This document shows positions 46,477-55,490 of a stretch of 64,000 bases of DNA, in pieces. How positions within the stretch are numbered: the first letter of the stretch is position 1; each line of letters starts with the position of its first letter. The translations under genes were made by a program, and so were the position numbers. The stretch is from MFD09286-c1 sp963701015 (lineage in GTDB: Bacteria; Bacteroidota; Bacteroidia; Bacteroidales; DTGW01), in the NCBI GenBank assembly GCA_963701015.1, contig OY969556.1, positions 2,790,001-2,854,000 of the forward strand. The letters are read 5' to 3'. The notes under the pieces were generated by a model. It was not told the origin of the DNA. It did no database searches and saw nothing but the letters and a program-made list of their open reading frames with translations.

Positions 46477-48252
46477 CTATTTATCTACATTTACTTTATT
46501 GCTACTCCTGTCGAAATAGGCAGTATGTAAGAGATGATGCGATTTTTCGCTGAGCGGCTTCCCTAAAAATTCTTCATATAACTTAATGATAAAAGGATTT
46601 TCATGTGATTTACGAATTGCTTTACCTTTATCTTCCCTGTAAATTGCCTGTTGACGGGCTTTCAATATTTTTGAATTTCCATGATGCAATGGTTGTCCTC
46701 CTCCACCAATGCAACCTCCCGGGCAAGCCATAATTTCAATTGCATGAAATTTCGATTTCCCCGATTGAATATCTTCCAATAATTTTCGCGCATTGCCTAA
46801 TCCGTGAGCTATACCAATATTAATTGGCGTTCCGTTAAAATCAATGGCTGCCTGCCGTATGCCTTCTAATCCGCGAAGTTCCTGAAAATCTAATTTTGGC
46901 AATTTGGTTTTTGTAAACAGCTCATACGCAGTGCGAACTGCAGCTTCAATTACTCCACCGGTTGTTCCGAATATCACTGCAGCCCCAGTTGATTCACCTA
47001 AGGGATTATCAAAATTATCATCGGGCAATGTATTGAAATCAATATTCGACTGTTTGATTAAATTAGCCAGTTCCCTTGTTGATATTGAATAATCAACATC
47101 AGGGTTTCCATCGTGTGAAAATTCTTCACGCGTACATTCGTATTTTTTAGCCAAACAGGGCATTATAGAAACTACTACCAAATCTTCGCGTTTCACACCA
47201 ATCTTTTCGGCAAAATAAGTTTTGGCAATTGCCCCGAACATTTGCTGCGGCGAACGAGCTGTAGAAGGAATATCAAGCATATCGGGGAATTGGTGTTCGA
47301 AAAACTTCACCCATGCCGGACAACATGATGTTAAAATAGGCAATGAAACAGTTTTATCGCCATTCAGGAAACGACTCAAACGATCGAGCAATTCGGTTCC
47401 TTCTTCCATAATAGTTAAGTCGGCAGCAAAATCAGTATCGAATATATAATCAAATCCAAGATTTCGTAGTGCGGTAACTAATTTCCCTGTAACCAAAGTG
47501 CCAGGTTCCATACCAAATTCTTCACCTAAAGCTGCACGAACGGCAGGAGCAGTTTGAACAATTACAGTTTTAGTAGGATCCGCCAAAGCACGAATTACTT
47601 TATTGGTATGGTCAACCTCAGTTAAAGCGCCTGTTGGACAAACTGCTACACATTGGCCACAATAAGTACAGGTGCTGTGATCGAGATTTTGCTCAAATGC
47701 CGGTGCAACAACAGCCATAAATCCACGGTTTACACCAGACAAAACACCAACAGTTTGAAAAGTATTGCACATAGTTTCGCACCTGCGGCACATGATACAT
47801 TTGTCCATATCGCGGATAATTGAAGGTGAAGTATCTTCACGATAGGTACTTTGTTCACCTTCGTAATGCAATTTACGTATGCCTAACTGGTGGGCCATAG
47901 ATTGTAAATCGCAATTACCTGATTTTGCACAAATTAAGCAGTCTGTTGGATGGTCCGATAAAATTAGCTCCATTACTGTTTTTCGTGCATTTAAAACCCT
48001 TATGGTGTGTGTATTTATTACCATTCCTTCAGCACAATCTGTTCCACAAGCAGGTGCAAGGTTTCTCCTACCTTTAACTTCAACCACACAAATTCTGCAA
48101 CCCGCTGGTTTGTGTTCAATATTCAAATCTTCTAAATTCATATAACAAAGCGTTGGTATGTCAATACCAGCTTTATGTGCGGCTTTTAGAATAGTAGTGC
48201 CTTTTTCAACTTCTACAACTTTGTTATCTATTGTTATTTTTATCATTTCCAT
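46477..48252 (-). CDS. hydA: [FeFe]-hydrogenase catalytic subunit HydA
   Basis: A 591-residue subunit that makes or oxidises H2 in the cytoplasm. The N-terminal [2Fe-2S] domain (TLCYMNLEDLNIE, CRICVVEV) is followed by the His-Cys3 cluster motif (HPTDCLICAKSGNCDL) and two [4Fe-4S] ferredoxin motifs (CIMCRRCETMC, CTYCGQCVAVCPTG). The H-cluster domain shows all three signatures: TSCCPAWVKF (L1), MPCLAKKYECTREE (L2) and MACPGGCIGGGGQP (L3). Accessory clusters and the HydB/HydC partners put it in the multimeric, NADH-linked (probably bifurcating) group A3. The extra C-terminal [2Fe-2S] domain of some members is absent. The ATG at 48252 follows the hydB stop by 15 bp. Confidence 0.95.
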   Translation of the reverse strand: MEMIKITIDNKVVEVEKGTTILKAAHKAGIDIPTLCYMNLEDLNIEHKPAGCRICVVEVKGRRNLAPACGTDCAEGMVINTHTIRVLNARKTVMELILSDHPTDCLICAKSGNCDLQSMAHQLGIRKLHYEGEQSTYREDTSPSIIRDMDKCIMCRRCETMCNTFQTVGVLSGVNRGFMAVVAPAFEQNLDHSTCTYCGQCVAVCPTGALTEVDHTNKVIRALADPTKTVIVQTAPAVRAALGEEFGMEPGTLVTGKLVTALRNLGFDYIFDTDFAADLTIMEEGTELLDRLSRFLNGDKTVSLPILTSCCPAWVKFFEHQFPDMLDIPSTARSPQQMFGAIAKTYFAEKIGVKREDLVVVSIMPCLAKKYECTREEFSHDGNPDVDYSISTRELANLIKQSNIDFNTLPDDNFDNPLGESTGAAVIFGTTGGVIEAAVRTAYELFTKTKLPKLDFQELRGLEGIRQAAIDFNGTPINIGIAHGLGNARKLLEDIQSGKSKFHAIEIMACPGGCIGGGGQPLHHGNSKILKARQQAIYREDKGKAIRKSHENPFIIKLYEEFLGKPLSEKSHHLLHTAYFDRSSNKVNVDK

Positions 48253-48267
48253 TTTTAAGTGCTCCTT

Positions 48268-50061
48268 TTACTTTACTAAAACAGCATTGAACTTACATTT
48301 TTCTAAACACTGTCCACATTTTATACATTTTGTCTGATCGATGGTGTGGGGTTGTTTGCGTTCGCCCGAAATACAATTGACAGGGCAATTACGTGCACAT
48401 GCCATACATCCAATACAATGCTCCTCATCAATATAATATTGCATTAATGCCTTACACTGGCCTGCTGGACAATGATGATCCTTTACATGTGCCAGATATT
48501 CATCATAAAAATTATCGAGTGTTGAAAGCACAGGATTTGGGGATGATCCTCCTAATTGGCAAAGCGAAGTATCTTTAATTACATTTCCCAGGTTTCGGAG
48601 CAAATCAAGATCTTCCATTGTTCCTTTGCCCTGTGTAATTTTGTGAAGAATTTCGTTTAATCGCTTGTTACCAATTCGGCAGGGTGAACATTTTCCACAA
48701 CTTTCTTCGACAGTAAAATCTAAATAGAATTTAGCCATTGCAACCATACAATCATCTTCGTCAATCACAATCATACCGCCCGAACCCATCATAGAACCAC
48801 TTGCCGTAAGGTTTTCGTAATCAACTGGTAAATCAAGATGTTTGGTTGTTAAGCAACCTCCTGATGGACCACCTGTTTGTACCGATTTAAATTTACGGCC
48901 ATTCTTAATTCCGCCGCCAATGTCAAATATAATTTCACGTAAGGTTGTTCCCATTGGAACTTCAATTAATCCAACGTTATTAATTTTCCCGGCTAAGGCA
49001 AACACTTTTGTACCTTTCGATTTTTCAGTACCAATACTTGAAAACCATTCTGCACCTTTTAAAATTATAGCAGGTACATTTGCAAAAGTTTCAACATTAT
49101 TCACATTGGTAGGTTTTCCTAAATATCCGGCTTCCGCAGGAAATGGCGGTTTAAATGTCGGTTCACCACGTTTGCCTTCCATTGAATGGATTAAAGCAGT
49201 TTCTTCACCGCAAACAAAAGCTCCTGCGCCATATTTTAGTTCAATATCAAAATTAAAATCAGTCCCGAATATGCTTTTACCCAAAAGCCCATATTCATGT
49301 GCCTGACCAATTGCTATTTTCAAGCGTTCAATTGCTAGTGGATATTCGGCCCGAATATAAATTAGCCCATGTTTAGCACCAATGCAATATCCACAGATTG
49401 CCATTGCTTCGAGCACTGAATGTGGATCGCCTTCCAAGACCGAACGGCTCATAAATGCTCCCGGATCGCCTTCGTCGGCATTACAAACAACATATTTAAT
49501 ATCGCCCTTAACCTTGTTGGCTATTTCCCATTTAATACCAGTTGGAAAACCTGCGCCTCCACGTCCACGAAGTCCTGACTTTTTAATAATATCAATTACT
49601 TCCAAAGGTGTTTTTTCTGTAAGAACTTTACCTAGTGCAACGTATGCATCACGGGCGATTGCTTCATCAATGTTTTCAGGATCAATAAAACCACAATTAC
49701 GCAATGCTATTCGTATTTGCTTCTTATAAAAATTCATATTCTTCGAGTCACTAACAACTTCTTTGGTTTTAGGATCAATATAAAGTAAACGGCTTACCTG
49801 ACGGCCTTTAATAATATGTTCCTCAACCAATTCTTTCACATCGGCAGGTTGTACCTGAACATAAAATGTATTGTCTGGAAGAATTTTAACAATTGGCCCT
49901 TTTTCGCAAAATCCAAAACAACCGCTCATAACAACCTGAACATCATCTGTTAATCCATTTGCTTCGAGCGTAGTATTGAAATTTTGTAATATAATCTCGC
50001 TTTCAGACGACTTGCATCCCGTGCCGCCGCATATCATTACATGTGTTTTATAATTCGACAT
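48268..50061 (-). CDS. hydB: [FeFe]-hydrogenase flavin subunit HydB (NuoF-like)
   Basis: A 597-residue NADH-binding subunit. Domains in order: an N-terminal [2Fe-2S] thioredoxin-like domain (MICGGTGCKSSES, SGCFGFCEKGP); the NuoF core with FMN/NAD motifs (RGRGGAGFPTGIKWE, CNADEGDPGAFMSR, GAGAFVCGEETALI); a [4Fe-4S] motif (SCGKCSPCRIGNKRL); a Cys-rich segment (HHCPAGQCKALM); and two C-terminal [4Fe-4S] motifs (CIGCMACARNCPVNC, CIKCGQCLEKCKFN). The same arrangement occurs in HydB of bifurcating hydrogenases, where NADH and ferredoxin are oxidised or reduced together. The ATG follows the small ferredoxin-like gene by 15 bp. Confidence 0.94.
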   Translation of the reverse strand: MSNYKTHVMICGGTGCKSSESEIILQNFNTTLEANGLTDDVQVVMSGCFGFCEKGPIVKILPDNTFYVQVQPADVKELVEEHIIKGRQVSRLLYIDPKTKEVVSDSKNMNFYKKQIRIALRNCGFIDPENIDEAIARDAYVALGKVLTEKTPLEVIDIIKKSGLRGRGGAGFPTGIKWEIANKVKGDIKYVVCNADEGDPGAFMSRSVLEGDPHSVLEAMAICGYCIGAKHGLIYIRAEYPLAIERLKIAIGQAHEYGLLGKSIFGTDFNFDIELKYGAGAFVCGEETALIHSMEGKRGEPTFKPPFPAEAGYLGKPTNVNNVETFANVPAIILKGAEWFSSIGTEKSKGTKVFALAGKINNVGLIEVPMGTTLREIIFDIGGGIKNGRKFKSVQTGGPSGGCLTTKHLDLPVDYENLTASGSMMGSGGMIVIDEDDCMVAMAKFYLDFTVEESCGKCSPCRIGNKRLNEILHKITQGKGTMEDLDLLRNLGNVIKDTSLCQLGGSSPNPVLSTLDNFYDEYLAHVKDHHCPAGQCKALMQYYIDEEHCIGCMACARNCPVNCISGERKQPHTIDQTKCIKCGQCLEKCKFNAVLVK

Positions 50062-50076
50062 TAGCTATTCCTCCAA

Positions 50077-50475
50077 TTATTTATTTTCAATATTTTGGTA
50101 AGTAACCGGAATAATCCCGTCAACAAGTTCCCCGTTCTTGATATATTTTTCAATTATTTCGTCAGCTTTAAGTTTGGTAACATTGCCATATACAAGCGGT
50201 TCTTTGCCGGGTAATGTAACTTCAATGGTTGGCTCGGCATAACAATAGCCCATACAACCGGTTTGTGTGACCACAGCATCAATACTTCGCTTTTCCAACT
50301 CGTCAATCATAAATCCCATAATTGTTTTGGCACCTGAAGCAATTCCACAGGTTGCCATTGCTACTTTTACTTGTACCGTTTGCCCGGGATTTGAGCTTTT
50401 TCCACTCAAATCAACTTTGGCCTTTAACTCCTGCTTCAAGAGTCTCAGGTCATCGAGCGATTTAATCTTTGTCAT
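50077..50475 (-). CDS. Small 2Fe-2S thioredoxin-like ferredoxin (hydrogenase operon)
   Basis: A 132-residue protein. The C-terminal domain has the four-cysteine pattern of NuoE/HoxF-type [2Fe-2S] domains (ATCGIASGAK, then TQTGCMGYCYAEPTIEV). The N-terminus is a short helical leader (DDLRLLKQELKAKVDL). It corresponds to the extra small subunit found next to hydB in many clusters and may be an electron-input module of the complex. It is the second gene of the operon, 36 bp after the DRTGG-like gene. Confidence 0.87.
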   Translation of the reverse strand: MTKIKSLDDLRLLKQELKAKVDLSGKSSNPGQTVQVKVAMATCGIASGAKTIMGFMIDELEKRSIDAVVTQTGCMGYCYAEPTIEVTLPGKEPLVYGNVTKLKADEIIEKYIKNGELVDGIIPVTYQNIENK

Positions 50476-50511
50476 AATTCTATTTTTAAAATACTTTATA
50501 CGTTTAATTTT

Positions 50512-50841
50512 TTATGTAGATGCAACTATTTCTATCAAATTTTCATTTATTAATTCATTTGAATATTTAGTAATCGCTGGTTTTGAAATGTTTGTCTCAT
50601 CCAAAACCTTTTTAAACTCTCTTGTATCGAAAATATACCCTTTGTCTCTAACAGACAACTCATCAGTACTAATGGTTTGAATATTGGCAAGTCTGGTAAT
50701 TAGAAGTACATTTGACATTGCTATTGTAAGGACATCGCGCATCAGGTTGGAAGAAAAAGCGTGGTTAATTTCGCGCTCAAGTTGGTTTTCACCTGTGACC
50801 AACTTTGCGCTTAACAATTGCACAACCTCTCTGATTTTCAT
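50512..50841 (-). CDS. DRTGG-like protein heading the hydrogenase operon
   Basis: A 109-residue protein. Its first half (IREVVQLLSAKLVTGENQLEREINHAFSSNLMRDVLTIA, then LLITRLANIQTISTDEL) matches the DRTGG-type small regulators that commonly start [FeFe]-hydrogenase operons. The second half is unlike the usual glycine-rich end (VRGKKP... of related proteins) and reads instead as charged helices. I checked the other two frames and found no better continuation, so this is divergence, not a frameshift. The role is unknown; regulation or assembly is likely. Confidence 0.65.
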   Translation of the reverse strand: MKIREVVQLLSAKLVTGENQLEREINHAFSSNLMRDVLTIAMSNVLLITRLANIQTISTDELSVRDKGYIFDTREFKKVLDETNISKPAITKYSNELINENLIEIVAST

Positions 50842-50888
50842 TTGATTAAAACATTTTACCAGGTTTCTATCCCGATAATTTCTTTCCC

Positions 50889-50896
50889 GACAAAGG
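50889..50896 (-). promoter_or_regulatory. Predicted -7 box for the hydrogenase operon (TACCTTTG)
   Basis: On the minus strand TACCTTTG matches the Bacteroidota TAnnTTTG element exactly, 47 bp upstream of the DRTGG start. The -33 element is only partial (a TGTTA at about the right distance). Confidence 0.5.
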
Positions 50897-51160
50897 TAAT
50901 AATCTTGTGTTATTTTTTTAACATTGATTTTTAAAATATACGAAATTCATAATGTCTCTAAATAAGGGGTAGAATAATTTCATTTTTATTTTGTTCAATT
51001 CAAATTATAAGATATATCATAAAATAACACCTGGTTTTGTCATAGTAGAATATTAAAATAATTGTGCATTTATTCGGGTATAATAACTTAAAAATCTATA
51101 CCTTAATGAAAAATATAACAATAAATATAAGTTGCTATAATTCATATAAATAACATCTTA
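50897..51160. other. Remainder of the hydrogenase/kinase intergenic region
   Basis: AT-rich stretch between divergent genes. I see no open frame, tRNA or strong hairpin. A promoter for the kinase at 51161 must be here but no TAnnTTTG stands out. Confidence 0.4.
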
Positions 51161-53761
51161 ATGAATTTTGAAAACCCTAATATAACTTCGTCCAATCAGC
51201 CTAAGATGCTTAAATCTATTTTTAAAAGGAACAAGGTTGAACCCGAAGGCGAAGTTGTTTCACAAAACCAACTTTTAAATATTAATGAACTTATTTCTTA
51301 TTTTATTATTAACCAGGAAGGTTTTATAATTGAAGCCAATAAAAATTTCTGTGAAAAAGCAGGCATCCAGTTCATCCACAAAGAGAATATTAATTTCTAT
51401 GAGTTTTTGGATGAAAACGATACTAAAATATTAAAACAGATCTTAAATTCAAACCCTCTTCAAACGTCAACAATTCAGCTTTTTGTAAAATTAAATACCC
51501 GACAGAATATAAAATTATCAGGTCAAATTAAAGGCCAATACGTAAATGAAAATTCCAAAGAAAAAAAGGTATTATTCATTTTTAATGATTTGACAGATGG
51601 TGCTAAAATAGAAAAAGATTTGCAAGCACAGCAACCAATTGATAATGACTTTGAAGCTAAATTATTGGAAAAAGAATTGGAATTGCAAAATTTCAATAAA
51701 ACATATACTGAACAACAAAAAAATATTGACGATTTACAGGTTCGTATAGTTGAAAATGAAATGCGTTTGAAACTTGCATTTAATGATATTGATGATGGTG
51801 TTTGGGATTGGAATATAAAAGCCGATAGAATATTCTTTTCCGATAAATTTTTCACTATGCTAGGCTTCGATGCTTATGAATTTTCGCATAACCTTGAATC
51901 ATGGAAAAGTCTTATACACCCTGATGATTTTGAAGCAACATTGCATCTATTTACACTCATTTCGCAAGGTTTAATAACTGAATTTTCAACTGAATACAGA
52001 ATGAGGAGAAAAATTGGTGATTATATATGGATGCTATCAAGGGCTCATCAGGTTGCAAAGGACGAAAACGGAAAACCAATTCAAATAATTGGAATACAGG
52101 TTGATATAACAAAACAAAAAGAAATTGAGCTTTCGCTTAAAAGCCACAAGGAGAAACTTGAGAAACAAAATGAAGAATATGCGAAACTCAACAATAAACT
52201 TACTGAAAGTAACAGGAAAATTTCAAAATTCAACAAACAACTGCAAGACAAACAAGCTTATTTAAATAGCATTTTTAAAACTGTGCCTGCCTGTATTGGC
52301 CTAATTTCAGATGGAATTATATTATTTGCCAATGAATACACTGCCCTTACAACCGGATACGAAATTGATGAAATAATAGGCAATAACACCCGTATTGTTT
52401 ATCCCAATGACAAAGAATATCACAAAGTTTATGAAACTTTATATAAAGACAATACAAATGGGCACACAAAGTCAGTAATTACAAAATGGAAAACAAAAAA
52501 TGGTACAATTTTAGATATTTATATAACTGCTACTTGCCTTGAATCAGATGAGGGACATTTAAATTTTACATTTACAGCATTAGATATTACATCACAAAGG
52601 ATTTATGAAGACGAACTGATACAGGCAAAGGAACAAGCTGAAAAAGCTGAACGGTTGAAAACAGTTTTCCTGTCAAATATGTCGCATGAATTGCGAACCC
52701 CAATGAACGGTATTGTAGGTTTTGCTGAAATGTTGCAATCGCAGGTAAACCAGTCGAAAAAAGACCAATACCTGAAAGTAATTGTTAATAGTTCAAAGCA
52801 GTTACTAAAAATAATATCTGATATAATAGATATTTCAAAAATTGAAACCGGCGAAATTGAAACATTTTATACCTCATTTTCAATTTACAGTTTAATGAAA
52901 GAATTTTATGAATTCTACTTAAATTATCTTGCCTCGAGAAATAAATCAGCTATTAAACTCGAATATAATTGTAATGTGCCACAAAATCAGGATATTATAT
53001 TTACAGATGAAAATAAAGTAAGGCAGGTTTTAACCAATTTGTTAGCAAATGCTGTAAAATTTACCGATGAAGGTAAGATTAGTTTTGGTTGTTCAGTTAA
53101 AAATAAATTTATAGAATTCTATGTTAGCGATACAGGTATAGGAATTGAAGAATCGGAAAAAGAAGTAATTTTTGAAAGTTTTCGTCAAACTGATTCTCCA
53201 ATCAGAAAAAAATATGGTGGAAATGGATTAGGGTTAGCCATTGCAAGAGGTTTGCTAAATTCAATTTCCGGTGCTATAAGTTTTAATTCGGAAATTGAAA
53301 AAGGCTCAACATTCTATTTTACAATTCCACTTCAATTTGAAGAATTATTAATTGAAGAAGAAGCAATAATTAATTTAGAACCCGACAAAATATGGGAAAA
53401 ATATCATATACTTGTGGTTGAAGATGATTTAACTTGTTATACATTAATAGAAGAAATGCTGGAAGAAACTGGGATTAAAATTACCCATGCCATTACCGGA
53501 CTTGAAGCTGTTAAATTTTGTAGAAAAGATATTTCGATAGATCTAGTATTAATGGATATGCGATTACCTGAAATAGATGGCTATGAAGCCACAAAGCGAA
53601 TTAAAGAATTCAGGCCGAACCTTGTAATTATTGCACAAACAGCACATGCTTTAAGCGAAGACAGAAATAAATGTATGGCGGCAGGTTGCAATAATTATAT
53701 GACTAAGCCAGTTATTCAGGATTTATTATTTTCAACCATTAGTGAATTTTTAAAAAATTAA
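51161..53761 (+). CDS. Multi-PAS hybrid histidine kinase with receiver
   Basis: An 866-residue cytoplasmic kinase. PAS-like domain 1 spans about 40-145 (FIINQEGFIIEANKNF). A coiled coil (about 150-205) leads to a PAS_3/PAC domain (about 205-325, WDWNIKADRIFFSD to QVDITKQKE), then a second coiled coil and a third PAS (about 365-475). HisKA has H509 (MSHELRTPMNGIVGF), followed by HATPase_c (NLLANAVKF, SDTGIGIEES, YGGNGLGLAIARGL). The C-terminal receiver has D799 (VLMDMRLPEIDGYEA) and the conserved Lys in MTKPV. A small lipoprotein gene follows 4 bp later. Confidence 0.9.
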   Translation: MNFENPNITSSNQPKMLKSIFKRNKVEPEGEVVSQNQLLNINELISYFIINQEGFIIEANKNFCEKAGIQFIHKENINFYEFLDENDTKILKQILNSNPLQTSTIQLFVKLNTRQNIKLSGQIKGQYVNENSKEKKVLFIFNDLTDGAKIEKDLQAQQPIDNDFEAKLLEKELELQNFNKTYTEQQKNIDDLQVRIVENEMRLKLAFNDIDDGVWDWNIKADRIFFSDKFFTMLGFDAYEFSHNLESWKSLIHPDDFEATLHLFTLISQGLITEFSTEYRMRRKIGDYIWMLSRAHQVAKDENGKPIQIIGIQVDITKQKEIELSLKSHKEKLEKQNEEYAKLNNKLTESNRKISKFNKQLQDKQAYLNSIFKTVPACIGLISDGIILFANEYTALTTGYEIDEIIGNNTRIVYPNDKEYHKVYETLYKDNTNGHTKSVITKWKTKNGTILDIYITATCLESDEGHLNFTFTALDITSQRIYEDELIQAKEQAEKAERLKTVFLSNMSHELRTPMNGIVGFAEMLQSQVNQSKKDQYLKVIVNSSKQLLKIISDIIDISKIETGEIETFYTSFSIYSLMKEFYEFYLNYLASRNKSAIKLEYNCNVPQNQDIIFTDENKVRQVLTNLLANAVKFTDEGKISFGCSVKNKFIEFYVSDTGIGIEESEKEVIFESFRQTDSPIRKKYGGNGLGLAIARGLLNSISGAISFNSEIEKGSTFYFTIPLQFEELLIEEEAIINLEPDKIWEKYHILVVEDDLTCYTLIEEMLEETGIKITHAITGLEAVKFCRKDISIDLVLMDMRLPEIDGYEATKRIKEFRPNLVIIAQTAHALSEDRNKCMAAGCNNYMTKPVIQDLLFSTISEFLKN

Positions 53762-53765
53762 ATTT

Positions 53766-53966
53766 ATGACCTTGTTTATTAGAATTTTAAAAATATTTTT
53801 TTTCTTATCATCAATATTTTTCTTTACAAATTGCGCACCAGGCAGATATAATAAAAGTCACAATGGATGTGATTGCCCCGATGAACCTAAACCAAAATAC
53901 AAGAAGCACAGTTTCATGCAATTTAATAAACCTGTTAAATCTGAAAAATTCGTAACAAAGGCTTAA
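53766..53966 (+). CDS. Small lipoprotein
   Basis: A 66-residue product. The hydrophobic leader (RILKIFFFLSSIFFF) ends at TNCAP, a lipobox-like cysteine at position 23. The mature part is about 44 residues, Lys/Pro-rich, with a CDC motif (NGCDCPDEPKPK). Too short to assign. It lies between the kinase (4 bp upstream) and the PPDK regulatory gene (3 bp downstream), so its transcription is probably coupled to both. Confidence 0.6.
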   Translation: MTLFIRILKIFFFLSSIFFFTNCAPGRYNKSHNGCDCPDEPKPKYKKHSFMQFNKPVKSEKFVTKA

Positions 53967-53969
53967 ATT

Positions 53970-54827
53970 ATGGATGATGCTAAAAAATTTCCTCCAATTT
54001 ATGTAGTTTCAGGAGGAAAAGGAATAGCCGGCGATGTAATGGTTCATTCTACTCTTATTCAATTCCCGGGAAATAAAATACCTGTTATAACAGTTCCCGA
54101 TGTTATAAATGAAGAAAAACTCCAATCAACTATTAAAGAAGTGAAAAGCACTAATGGTGTGATTGTTCATACAATGGTTGACACGGATATACGAAACAAG
54201 TTAAAAAAATTATGCAAAGAAAATGATATAAGGGATTTCGACATGATGGGCGATTTAAGCGATTATGTTACCCAGTTAACCGGTGTTGAACCTATGCGTA
54301 TTCCCGGTCTTTATCGAAAGTTGAACCATCAGTACTTCGACCGTATTGCATCAATTGAATATACAATTGCTCATGATGATGGACTTGATCCTGACCGAAT
54401 TTTAAATGCTGATGTAGTATTAACAGGTGTTTCGAGAGCAGGCAAAACACCCTTGAGTATATATATGGCAATGTTTGGTTGGAAAGTAGCCAATGTTCCT
54501 TTAGTTAATGGCATTGAACCACCTGAAGCGCTTTTTAAAGTCGATCCGGGAAGGGTTTTTGGCTTAACAATTTCAATTAACCAATTAATGAACCATAGAA
54601 ACAAACGAGTTGAGAGGTTAGGTGCAAATTTTACCAACTTTTCATATATCGAACCTCATGATGTTAGAAATGAATTGGATTGGGCAGAAAGTATTTTCAG
54701 AAAAGGGAATTTTACAATAATCGATGTTACCTATAAACCAATAGAATCAACAGCAAACGAAATTATAAGGCAAATTATACAACGTTATCCTCAAAATGAA
54801 CAACGCGAAAGACAAAACATGGATTGA
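53970..54827 (+). CDS. Pyruvate,phosphate dikinase regulatory protein (kinase/pyrophosphorylase, DUF299)
   Basis: A 285-residue bifunctional regulator that uses ADP to phosphorylate, and phosphate to dephosphorylate, a threonine on PPDK or PEP synthase. The P-loop-like GVSRAGKTPLSIYMA (about residue 152 on) and the downstream ANVPLVNG and FGLTISINQL motifs define the family. PPDK itself is not in the window; together with pckG at 20242 it points to regulated PEP metabolism. The first residues IYVVSGGKGIAGDV match the usual N-terminal SDSTG-like strand with GGKG in place of the more common motif. Confidence 0.9.
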   Translation: MDDAKKFPPIYVVSGGKGIAGDVMVHSTLIQFPGNKIPVITVPDVINEEKLQSTIKEVKSTNGVIVHTMVDTDIRNKLKKLCKENDIRDFDMMGDLSDYVTQLTGVEPMRIPGLYRKLNHQYFDRIASIEYTIAHDDGLDPDRILNADVVLTGVSRAGKTPLSIYMAMFGWKVANVPLVNGIEPPEALFKVDPGRVFGLTISINQLMNHRNKRVERLGANFTNFSYIEPHDVRNELDWAESIFRKGNFTIIDVTYKPIESTANEIIRQIIQRYPQNEQRERQNMD

Positions 54828-54864
54828 TATTATATTGCTTTTCAATTTATTTCTTTCTCAAAAT

Positions 54865-55455
54865 TTAACTTATAAATATTTCTAATTCGTTATATAACAT
54901 ATGAATTGGAAGTCCCATAACATTAAAATACGAACCCTCAATTTTATCAATTCCAATATATCCAATCCATTCTTGCGCCCCGTATGCACCGGCTTTATCA
55001 AAAGGTTTATATTGGTTTACATAATATAAAATCTCTTCTTCTGTCAATTTCTTAAAAAATACGCGCGATATATTTGAAAATATTTTTTTCTTATTTTTTG
55101 ATACAATACATACTGAAGTAACAACATCATGGCTTTTGCCACTAAGCATTTTAAGCATTGCAACAGCTTCATCAAAATTTGCAGGTTTACCCAAAACATT
55201 TCCTTCAATGGCCACAATTGTATCGGCTGTTATAACAATTTCCTTTTCAGTTAATTTACCTGCAAACCAGGAAGCTTTTAAATCAGCTAGAAATGCAGGA
55301 ACTTCCATTTCATAAAGCGTTTCAGGATATATTTCTTCAATATTGTCAGGAATTTTAATTTCAAAATTAAAGCCAGCTTCTTTCATTAAAAAGTGTCGGC
55401 GTGGCGATTGTGTTGCAAGAATGAGTTTATATTCTTTAATTTTATCAAGAAGCAT
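54865..55455 (-). CDS. maf: Maf family nucleoside triphosphate pyrophosphatase
   Basis: A 196-residue Maf protein that hydrolyses non-canonical or excess nucleoside triphosphates. The N-terminal LILATQSPRRHFLMKEAG holds the SxR signature. EIVITADTIVAIEGNVLGKP and FDEAVAMLKMLSGKSHDVVTSV are the other family motifs, and DKAGAYGAQEWIGYIGIDKIEGSYFNVMGLP closes the active site. It ends a four-gene minus operon (DUF2520, KdsC-like, UbiA, Maf) that is common in Bacteroidales. Confidence 0.93.
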   Translation of the reverse strand: MLLDKIKEYKLILATQSPRRHFLMKEAGFNFEIKIPDNIEEIYPETLYEMEVPAFLADLKASWFAGKLTEKEIVITADTIVAIEGNVLGKPANFDEAVAMLKMLSGKSHDVVTSVCIVSKNKKKIFSNISRVFFKKLTEEEILYYVNQYKPFDKAGAYGAQEWIGYIGIDKIEGSYFNVMGLPIHMLYNELEIFIS

Positions 55456-55490
55456 ACTATTGATTATAAGTGCTATTCTATTACAATAAA

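Noticed and set aside
50512..50841. A frameshift in the DRTGG-like gene
   Set aside because: I translated the other two frames of the tail. Both hit stops quickly and neither gives the expected glycine-rich end, so real divergence is more likely.
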